From contig CAYPIE010000163.1 of the NCBI GenBank assembly GCA_964410665.1, forward strand, positions 1 through 8,363: a stretch of 8,363 nucleotides of DNA, given 5' to 3'. Made by a program: the position numbers and the translations under genes. Below, piece after piece: positions 1-5,375 of the stretch. Under the pieces are notes generated by a model. It made no database searches. It saw nothing but the letters and a program-made list of their open reading frames with translations, and had not been told where the DNA came from. The DNA is from CAYPIE01 sp964410665. Lineage in GTDB: Bacteria; Planctomycetota; Planctomycetia; Gemmatales; Gemmataceae. Position 1 is the first letter of the stretch. Every line of letters begins with the position of its first letter.

Positions 1-245
1 CCTCGGCGGGTTCCCACTCGCCGCTCCGAAGGAATCGCCCTGTCCAACACGTCACTCACCCAGCGAACGCGTGTCAACACTTCCCCACCCCCGGTGTGAC
101 ACTTACGACAGGTCAACCTGCAACCACGGTTGGCGGCTTGGGAAGCCTGTCTTGTCAAATCGAAGCAGTGGAAAATGACCCTAGATGGACCATCCCCTCG
201 GCGGTTCTCGGCTGTCCGCTCGCCTCAGCGCTGTGTGCTAGGGTT
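1..245. other. Intergenic region downstream of the kinase-like gene
   Basis: No convincing coding region is seen here. Two weak inverted repeats are visible: GTGTCA at 71-76 with TGACAC at 97-102, and ACCCTAG at 178-184 with CTAGGGT at 238-244. On the minus strand the second lies directly after the kinase-like stop codon and is followed by CATTTT, so it could act in transcription termination. However, the stem is only 7 bp and the loop is over 50 nt, so this is weak. CCTCGGCGG occurs near both ends of the stretch (position 1 and about 197) without a clear role. Confidence 0.4.
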
Positions 246-1454
246 CTAGAATCGCGTCACTGCCAAGGTTAAAACAACCAGTGCCAATAGGACAACCAAC
301 GCGATCGCCACCGGCCGACGTTTTACCCAGCTCAGGACTCGTCCGAACCATCCTACAGGTCTCGCCTGCACCGGCTGGCCGGCACTCCAAGCATTCAAAT
401 CGTGAGCGAAATCGGTGACGGTGGAGTAGCGTCGCTCGGGCTGCTTGTCGAGGCACTTGAGACAGATCGCTTCCAGGTTCGCATCCATCGCCGGTCGGAG
501 CGAAGATGGCGCGATCGGGAATTCGTGCAACACCTTTTGGATCACTGCCTGGGCGTTTGACCCAGGGAAAGGGAGCTGCCCGGTCAGACTCTCATACAGG
601 ATCACTCCCAACGCCCACACATCGGTGCGGATGGTGATGTCTTGTCGGCGACCTTCCAATTGTTCGGGAGCAAGATAACGCGTCAGCTCGGTTTGGTCAG
701 TTCCTCTGGTGACAAGGCTCGGATCCATGGCCAAGCCGAAATCCGAGAGGAGTGGCTCATCGTTGGCGGCTTGGAGCAGGATGTTGCTGCTGGACAATTC
801 GCCATGGAGGATCCCCCGTTCGTGGGCGTGGTGCATGGCCGCGGCGAGCTTGCCGAGGAGGTCGACTGCCTGGTCGGGGCTCAGAGTGTGTTGTCGCTGA
901 ATGCGTGCTTTTAAAGTCTCGCCCTCAACGTAGCGCCAGGCGAGATAGGAGACGGGACCGACTTCGCCGGTTTCCTCGATGTGAACGATATTCGGATGCT
1001 CCAGCCGGCTCAGTGCCTCGGCCTCATTCTGGATCCGGGTTCGCGCGGCTGGATCGAGCATGGCTTCCGGCCGAGGGGTTTTCAGCGCCAGCAACGTCGC
1101 GGTGGACATCTCCTGAGCCAGGAAAACCACCCCCGTACCCCCCACGCCAAGGACACGGTGTAATCGAAATGGACCCCAAGTCGCATCCGTGTCTGACCCG
1201 GCGGAGCCTTCGGAGAAAGACTCCGGGCCGAGGGTGGCCTCGACCAAGCGGAGAAAATCGCTGAGTTCGCTGGCATCGATCCCAGCTTGATCGATCGGCG
1301 GGTCAGCTGGGGTGGCCCTTTCGCCATCGGGCATCTCCGGACTCGGCAGCTGCTCTGCCATTTGGAAAAAGGCCTCGACCTCGGCGTCAAACGCGTCTTT
1401 GTCGGGCTCTAGCCCATCGTCGGGCTGCTCCGGGTCGGGCGGGGTGGTTGGCAT
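246..1454 (-). CDS. Membrane-anchored Ser/Thr kinase-like protein, probable pseudokinase
   Basis: The 402-residue protein has an acidic, Pro-rich cytoplasmic N-terminus (1-92), a protein kinase fold (about 95-360), a basic juxtamembrane segment and one transmembrane helix (about 381-399). It ends two residues later. Visible kinase landmarks are the glycine loop GVGGTG (103-108), Lys125, helix-C Glu144, DFG (238-240), APE (262-264), DVW (278-280) and Arg341. The catalytic loop, normally HRDLKPSN, reads HGELSSSN (217-224). The catalytic Asp is Glu219 (codon at 798-800) and the loop Lys is Ser221. Loss of both suggests weak or absent phosphotransfer, with a possible scaffold or nucleotide-sensing role (inference). 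Planctomycete kinases of this type usually carry a sensor or repeat domain beyond the membrane helix; here there is none. The ATG at 1454 is chosen because the next in-frame upstream start, a GTG at 1538, adds only an unconserved-looking Arg/His/Ser-rich stretch. Neither start has a strong Shine-Dalgarno sequence. Confidence 0.9.
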   Translation of the reverse strand: MPTTPPDPEQPDDGLEPDKDAFDAEVEAFFQMAEQLPSPEMPDGERATPADPPIDQAGIDASELSDFLRLVEATLGPESFSEGSAGSDTDATWGPFRLHRVLGVGGTGVVFLAQEMSTATLLALKTPRPEAMLDPAARTRIQNEAEALSRLEHPNIVHIEETGEVGPVSYLAWRYVEGETLKARIQRQHTLSPDQAVDLLGKLAAAMHHAHERGILHGELSSSNILLQAANDEPLLSDFGLAMDPSLVTRGTDQTELTRYLAPEQLEGRRQDITIRTDVWALGVILYESLTGQLPFPGSNAQAVIQKVLHEFPIAPSSLRPAMDANLEAICLKCLDKQPERRYSTVTDFAHDLNAWSAGQPVQARPVGWFGRVLSWVKRRPVAIALVVLLALVVLTLAVTRF

Positions 1455-1664
1455 AATGGTAGATCGCTCGAGTCGGCCACACCCGGGTGGCGAGTGTCTC
1501 AACAGGTGTTGGCTTCGATGCGTCGGTTGCGAGATCACCGATCCATCGAGTCTAACGTCAAGGCTTAAGGCCGCACGCGGCCATCCGGGAAAAACAGGTA
1601 AAAGTACTTGAATTCAATCCTCACCAACGAGGTTAGTCACCATCATTCCAGGTTGTCAACCAAA

Positions 1665-1704
1665 CAAAAAAAAATTGCCGGATCCTTGTCGGGTGCGCGT
1701 CTTA
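1665..1704 (+). promoter_or_regulatory. Candidate ECF-sigma promoter of the Lys/Tyr-rich gene
   Basis: The element is a run of nine A, then TTGCCGGAT, ten variable bases and TGCGCGTCTTA. Read as an ECF promoter, it has a -35-like TTGCCGG (1675-1681), a 16-nt spacer and a -10-like CGTCTTA (1698-1704), with an A-tract upstream element. ECF promoters typically have a 16-17 nt spacing and a CGTC-type -10. The same element occurs at 4023-4062, conserved only in the outer boxes and with identical spacing, which supports a real promoter. It reads toward the gene starting at 1891. Which sigma factor uses it is unknown. Confidence 0.55.
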
Positions 1705-1878
1705 GCTAGTAGGGGCAAGCTAACCCCCGACAGTGGATGCGTGAATGCCTAAGGATGGCCAAAACCAAGGGGGCTGAAAGGGCTACCCGCGGTGTGACTC
1801 GCAGGCAATCGCACCACCACTTTAACTAACATGTTGCTGGGTCCGCGCAACTTGTTCGTCCTGTACTTTTTGCGGACC

Positions 1879-1884
1879 GGAGGA
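1879..1884 (+). promoter_or_regulatory. Ribosome binding site deciding the GTG start at 1891
   Basis: GGAGGA lies 6 nt before the GTG at 1891. An in-frame ATG at 1831 has no such site and would add 20 residues in front of a good signal peptide. This site therefore fixes the start at GTG 1891. Confidence 0.75.
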
Positions 1885-1890
1885 TCCACA

Positions 1891-2688
1891 GTGTTGCGTA
1901 AGCTCTTTGTTTCGGTCGCGGCCTTCGCCGCCCTGTTCATGCTGGCCGCCCCTCAGGTGAAGGGTGACGGCTACAAGCCCAAGAAGTCCTATTGCTTTCC
2001 TTTTTACACCTTTGGCAAGGGCAAGATCGACATTGATGTGCTGTGTAAGGTCGATTGGTCCAAGTATCGCAGCGGATCTTCGTGTAACATCAAGATCACT
2101 TTCAAATCCAAGAACGGGGTGTTTGGCTACGATTACTGTGGTGGTAAGAAATTCCTTGGTAAAGTTGCTGAATACGGTAAGGTTTGGGACATTTACAAGA
2201 TTCGGAAGTGTTCCAAAGAAAAGTATGGGTATTGTGTTGAAGCCGATTTCAAGGCGGACGCCGTCTACAAGGATGGCAAGAAATCGTTTTATTTTGACGT
2301 CAAAGGTACCTTGTACCTGAAGCCCAAGGGCTACGGTTACTACGAAGGGTATTGGGTCGCCAAGTACGAATTGAACAAGCCAAAGTGCAAGTTCAATAAA
2401 TTTAAGTACTACGGCTATTACTACGACCTCTTTGATGTCCACTTCACCAAGTATGGATACTTCAAAGACCAAATCTTTAACTACGGCAAGTCGAAGACTT
2501 ACTATGACAGCAAGAAGAAGCAGTACTATTGCTACAAGGGATGGGGTAAGTTCCGTAAGAAGTACTACTTTAAGAAAGAGATCGAAATTGACTACAAGGA
2601 TGGTGGCAAGGGTGAAATCTGCTTCAAGCGTGGGAAGAAGGACAAGAAGAAGAAGAAGCGTCGTCGTGGTGGGAAGAGGGGCCGATAG
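1891..2688 (+). CDS. Secreted Lys/Tyr/Cys-rich basic protein of unknown family
   Basis: The product is 265 residues. It has a typical Sec signal peptide: MLRK, a hydrophobic core at about 5-20, and probable cleavage near AAPQVKG (19-25). The exported part is extreme in composition: in the whole protein I count 57 Lys, 34 Tyr and 9 Cys (35, 52, 65, 83, 107, 115, 166, 214, 244), with many Phe and Gly. Alternating patterns such as YFDVKGTLYLK suggest beta strands. Tyr clusters lie at 173-178 and 204-226. The last 20 residues are a Lys/Arg/Gly tail with a run of five Lys and three Arg. I recognise no family. Such a protein could bind acidic polymers, nucleic acid or surfaces, or be cross-linked through Tyr or Cys (inference). 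It appears monocistronic, with its own candidate promoter, long leader and strong terminator. Its AAG- and TAC-rich composition differs visibly from the GC-rich neighbours. The GTG start is supported by GGAGGA upstream and the signal peptide. Confidence 0.8.
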   Translation: MLRKLFVSVAAFAALFMLAAPQVKGDGYKPKKSYCFPFYTFGKGKIDIDVLCKVDWSKYRSGSSCNIKITFKSKNGVFGYDYCGGKKFLGKVAEYGKVWDIYKIRKCSKEKYGYCVEADFKADAVYKDGKKSFYFDVKGTLYLKPKGYGYYEGYWVAKYELNKPKCKFNKFKYYGYYYDLFDVHFTKYGYFKDQIFNYGKSKTYYDSKKKQYYCYKGWGKFRKKYYFKKEIEIDYKDGGKGEICFKRGKKDKKKKKRRRGGKRGR

Positions 2689-2742
2689 TCCCGTACCCGG
2701 CCGAATCGCTGCTTGAGCACACGGATCGCTCAATGTTTCCTG

Positions 2743-2789
2743 AGCCCGTCTGATCCATCTCTCAAGAGATGGATCAGACGGGCTTTTCT
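2743..2789 (+). terminator. Strong Rho-independent terminator of the Lys/Tyr-rich gene
   Basis: The arm AGCCCGTCTGATCCATCTCT (2743-2762) is the exact reverse complement of 2765-2784, leaving a very small loop, and is followed by TTTTCT. The stem has about 18 usable base pairs. It starts 54 bp after the stop codon of the Lys/Tyr-rich gene. Confidence 0.88.
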
Positions 2790-3030
2790 ACGGAATCGCT
2801 CTGGTCTGGCTATCGGAGGGTTCTGATCCTCGTCGACCACCTCTATCGAAGTGACGCTCGGGTGGTACACCAGAAGTCTGCGACGGGCATGCCACCCGCT
2901 CCGCTCCGAACTTGGTTTCGCCGCGTGCTACCCGCTCCGATGGACAGCCCTGGTACGACCTCCGCCACGATCGAGATGATCCACTCGCTTGGTGACCGTA
3001 ATCCCATCTCTAGCTGAACGGTATGAGCAT

Positions 3031-3104
3031 ACCCTCAAACGCCTCAAAAGCATCCAACGTCTGGATTTATCTAGATGTTGGATGCTTTTGAGGCGTTTGA
3101 GGGT
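3031..3104. repeat. Long hairpin with a 34-bp stem
   Basis: Positions 3031-3064 pair with 3071-3104. The outer 28 bp are perfect. The inner part continues with two pairs that are G-U in RNA but mismatches in DNA, around a six-base loop ATTTAT. There is no T-run on either side, so it is not a canonical intrinsic terminator. It lies 70 bp beyond the stop codon of the sigma factor gene and between two convergent genes, so it could protect mRNA 3' ends or stop transcription from both sides. A small non-autonomous mobile palindrome is an alternative; no target-site duplication is evident. Confidence 0.85.
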
Positions 3105-3173
3105 GTCCGATGGGTTCATCCGAAGGATGTTTCGAGGGCCTGTGTGGTGGTCTCTCGCTTCAGTAGGAGAGCG

Positions 3174-3797
3174 TCAAGCCGGATCATCCTGAATGGCTTT
3201 CGTTGCCCGACGGAGGGTGGCCATGGCCCGAGCCCAGAGGCGTTTGGCGGTCCGCTCGCTACAGTCAAGCCGGTGGCCGATTTGCTCGTAGGTCAGTCCC
3301 TGCTGATGACGCCATAACAGCACCTTGCGTTGGTCTGGGTGGAGTCGCTTAAGGACCCGAGCCAGGTAGGTGCGTTCCTCACGTGCCATTAAGGTGGTGA
3401 GAGGGTCAGGTGTCGTGCTCGCTTGCTCTTGCAGGGTTTCTGGTGACAGGGGCACCTCACGGAGACTGCCATCGGCGAAGCGTTGGCGGCGAACAATGGT
3501 GCGGGCCCGGTTGCGCACAACGCGACGGGACCAGGCAAGGATCGCCTGTGGGTTCGGATTTCGCAAGGTTGGGATGGCAATCGCCATCTGGGCCAGCGCA
3601 TCCTGCACAACATCGGAGACCGTCGATCGACTTGCCTGACCAGACGGCAACGATTGCCGCGCGATCACTCGTAGGTACGGCGCCAGGAGTTCGACCAGCT
3701 TGCCGAGGGCAACCGGGCAGCCACGTCGCGCTGCGGGTACCAAGGGGGCCACGAGTTGCACAAGCGGATGACGAGGGGGGGTCGTCCGGAGTGACAT
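3174..3797 (-). CDS. ECF-family RNA polymerase sigma factor
   Basis: The 207-residue protein has the two-domain layout of extracytoplasmic-function sigma factors, which direct RNA polymerase to a specific promoter set. Region 2 spans about 30-105, with DVVQDALAQMA (62-72) in the position of the core-binding helix and AWSRRVVRNRARTIVRR (88-104) as the region 2.3/2.4 DNA-melting and -10-reading part. A linker follows. Region 4 (about 143-197) contains LHPDQRKVLLWRHQQGLTYEQIGHRLDCSERTAKRLWAR in several blocks, a clear helix-turn-helix that reads the -35 box. No anti-sigma gene is adjacent. In planctomycetes, ECF factors are often found near Ser/Thr kinases, and a kinase-like gene lies 1.7 kb away on the same strand. 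The ATG at 3797 is preceded by AAGGA with a 7-nt spacer. A role at the repeated promoter motif in this window is possible but unproven. Confidence 0.92.
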   Translation of the reverse strand: MSLRTTPPRHPLVQLVAPLVPAARRGCPVALGKLVELLAPYLRVIARQSLPSGQASRSTVSDVVQDALAQMAIAIPTLRNPNPQAILAWSRRVVRNRARTIVRRQRFADGSLREVPLSPETLQEQASTTPDPLTTLMAREERTYLARVLKRLHPDQRKVLLWRHQQGLTYEQIGHRLDCSERTAKRLWARAMATLRRATKAIQDDPA

Positions 3798-4432
3798 GGG
3801 GAGGTCCTTCTAACGAATTGCGTGCACATGCCGGGGGAGACATAGGCCCGCAGGACGGGGGAATCCATCAATCGAAGCAAATCAAGAAGCCTATCGTCAG
3901 AAGCTACTGGTAGTGGAAACTATCGTGCGAGTTCTGATATCCTAATATTTAGATAAAAAATATGAGCAAGCCTTTGTAGCTTATGATTTTTCCTACGCAT
4001 GGCTGCGGGGTTTGGCCACGTGCAAAAAAAAATTGCCGGATTTCGGCTGCTTGCGCGTCTTATACAGCATAAACTTCGCAATTCTCTGCTCCCTGTCGAG
4101 TCTTGCATCGTCGATCGACTTTTCTGAATCGCCGAGCCTAGGCGCGACGATGTCCTCGGGTCAGCAGACACCTGTGGGGTCCTAATGGGCCTTCGTAGGG
4201 GGAACGGATGCATGTTCAACACTGACAAACAGATCCTTCGGTGAAGGCGAATCCTCCACCCCAGCGTTCCTGCTACCCCAAATCTTTTGCACTCAAGCAT
4301 TGTCCTCGTGAACTCCATTCGGGCGGGAAAACACCGATGGATTGTCTCTGCTATGGCACCACAAGCTTGCAGACACCGCTTGTCCGCGAAAGAACCTAGG
4401 TCGATATCTGCATACTCTGCCAAGGACTCTGA
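3798..4432. other. Gene-poor region; only an unsupported minus-strand open frame
   Basis: Upstream of the sigma factor gene there is AT-rich DNA (about 3940-3965) but no clear promoter box. A 200-codon open frame exists on the minus strand (3920-4522, GTG start). I do not accept it as a gene: it has no recognisable domain, its second half is Arg/Ser-rich and irregular, it spans the ECF-type promoter copy at 4023-4062, and its first part lies opposite a more natural-looking plus-strand reading frame. The + strand between 4063 and 4432 shows only short, unconvincing frames. Confidence 0.45.
4023..4062 (+). promoter_or_regulatory. Second copy of the ECF-type promoter motif
   Basis: This copy has the same layout as the element at 1665-1704: nine A, TTGCCGGAT, ten bases, TGCGCGTCTTA. 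In total 32 of 40 positions match, and only the spacer core differs (2 of 10 match). It points right, away from the sigma factor gene, into the decayed plus-strand region. It may be the surviving promoter of a gene that has since degenerated. Confidence 0.5.
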
Positions 4433-4801
4433 CTCGATGTAGGGAAAATCCTGGACTTTTCCTCGAAGCCTCATGAACTGCAGGCAGCCCTGGGAGAACG
4501 CTTGCCAGGATGACCTGATCACCCTATCGCCAACCTGGCTTCCATGCTACTCGACTACTTATCTTATCCGTTGCTGGGGCGTGAATGTCACCAGGATACC
4601 CTGATCGGAAGCGATGGTGCGGAGCTCTTGTTTATCGTCAGCAAATATGTGGTAGTGTGGTTTTGCGACTCACACAAGGACAATGCTGATCGTTTTTTCG
4701 ACAAGTCAGCGCAAAAATCCCAACAGGCTAAGCTGACGTTGATCAACATCCCTCTGGATTGGCTGCCGGCCTCTTGGGGTCGAGAATCGCAGGAAGCGTG
4801 A
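4433..4801 (+). pseudogene. Unrecognised coding remnant with an in-frame stop
   Basis: One frame reads coherently from 4433 to the TGA at 4799-4801, interrupted by a single TGA at 4511-4513. Before the stop it includes HELQAALGERLPG; after it come PDHPIANLASMLLDYLSYPLLG and, further on, ELLFIVSKYVVVWFCDSHKD and LTLINIPLDWLPASW. An ATG at 4544 could start an 85-residue protein, but it has no good ribosome binding site and the sense-like reading begins before it. I do not recognise the family. It could be a real small gene from 4544, or the middle of a decayed larger gene, which I prefer because the next kilobase on this strand is also broken. Confidence 0.35.
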
Positions 4802-4833
4802 TCGCGACCCGATGAAGCAACTCGCGTGTTTAA

Positions 4834-5192
4834 GTCACAATCCCAACCGATGAAAGCGCTTCAGGCGTTGAATGGATTGACAAGATCCTCGCTACGAGAC
4901 GGATGATGACTGGGGCCATTCAACCCCGAAGCGATGCTTTGAAACAAGCTCGGGGTTGCGTCAGCAGGACCGTCCAGTGGGACGAGTGGCACTCCTGGGG
5001 TAAAGTCGATGAGCTTGGCTCGACCCACCCACTGGCAGCCCGACGCGCGCAAGCCCTCGCCGACCACGTTCCTGTTCAGAGACGTCGACCGAAGTGGTCT
5101 TTGACTCCGACAAGCCCGAATCGTACTGGGATACTTTTCCCCGCGAGCTGCTGTTGGCCATGCTCCCAGTTTTGCTGTTGATCAAGTGGTGA
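4834..5192 (+). pseudogene. Frameshifted remnant resembling an M48 metalloprotease C-terminus
   Basis: Frame 1 is open from 4834 and includes QPRSDALKQARG, VQWDEWHSWGKVDEL and STHPLAARRAQALADH (ending near 5066). The STHPLxxRxxxL pattern is typical of the C-terminal end of M48 zinc metalloproteases such as HtpX and BepA relatives. From about 5085 the sense continues in another frame as EVVFDSDKPESYWDTFP and RELLLAMLPVLLLIKW, a likely membrane-proximal tail, to the TGA at 5190. A frame change therefore lies at about 5066-5091. The catalytic HExxH part is not present in this piece. No usable start is seen. The family call rests on one short motif and is tentative; the frameshift reading is better supported than the name. 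Confidence 0.4.
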
Positions 5193-5211
5193 GGTGAGGT
5201 TCGTTGACTAG

Positions 5212-5352
5212 CAGGCTCGGATTGGGAAAGTTACCTGGGTGGATGCTTGGCTTGTCCCAAGCCCTGATCAGTCTGGCCGGATGATGCTTGGCGGCATGAC
5301 TCTCAAGGACAATCGCTTTGCCGTTGAAGAGCCATGCCAAGCGCATTGGTAA
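5212..5352 (+). pseudogene. Short coding-like remnant, family unknown
   Basis: After a TAG at 5209, one frame reads ARIGKVTWVDAWLVPSPDQS and then MMLGGMTLKDNRFAVEEPCQ before a TAA at 5350. There is no good start and no known domain. It follows two other broken pieces on the same strand, so it may belong to the same decayed region. The opposite strand also has a 54-codon open frame here (5182-5346), which makes the assignment uncertain. Confidence 0.2.
5242..5342. repeat. Inverted-repeat cluster downstream of the pseudopilin operon
   Basis: GCTTGG (5245-5250) pairs with CCAAGC (5257-5262). GGCATGACTCT (5293-5303) pairs with AGAGCCATGCC (5328-5338) with one mismatch. GATGCTTGGC occurs twice, near 5243 and 5284. 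Seen from the minus strand, the cluster begins about 35 nt after the stop codon of the large surface protein gene, so it may help end that transcript, although no T-run follows. Confidence 0.3.
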
Positions 5353-5375
5353 GAAAGGAATTGCTGCCGATGGAA

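Larger units (their letters stand above)
1455..1890. other. Divergent intergenic region with promoter and long leader
   Basis: This gap separates the minus-strand kinase-like gene from the plus-strand Lys/Tyr-rich gene. It holds the ECF-type promoter candidate at 1665-1704. A leader of roughly 180 nt follows up to the GTG at 1891. Within the leader, GGTGTGA (1791-1797) can pair with TCGCACC (1809-1815), giving a 7-bp stem with one wobble pair. No known riboswitch class is recognised. No clear promoter for the kinase-like gene was found on the minus strand. Confidence 0.5.
2689..3173. other. Intergenic region between convergent genes
   Basis: No coding region is supported here. It contains the intrinsic terminator at 2743-2789 and the long perfect hairpin at 3031-3104. 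A short direct repeat, ACCCGCTCCGA or close variants, appears around 2896 and 2930. Short open frames across the hairpin read nearly the same peptide on both strands because the DNA is palindromic, so they are not genes. Confidence 0.6.

Noticed and set aside
752..1264. Arg/Pro-rich open frame of 170 codons on the plus strand
   Set aside because: It is a GC-rich shadow opposite the kinase-like gene with no domain.
1822..2733. Open frame of 303 codons on the minus strand, Leu/Val-rich
   Set aside because: It is the antisense of the Lys/Tyr-rich gene: Lys and Tyr codons read as Leu and Val on the other strand. The plus strand has the signal peptide, ribosome binding site and terminator.
2928..3192. 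Two small open frames sharing a TLKRLKSIQ...MLLRRLRV-like peptide on opposite strands
   Set aside because: They arise because the 3031-3104 hairpin is palindromic and reads the same on both strands.
3920..4522. Open frame of 200 codons on the minus strand
   Set aside because: No domain, irregular Arg/Ser-rich second half, GTG start without a good ribosome binding site, overlap with a promoter motif copy and with a better plus-strand reading.
5182..5346. Open frame of 54 codons on the minus strand beginning MRLAWLFNGK
   Set aside because: The peptide looks fairly natural but has no ribosome binding site or known domain, and the opposite strand reads at least as well.
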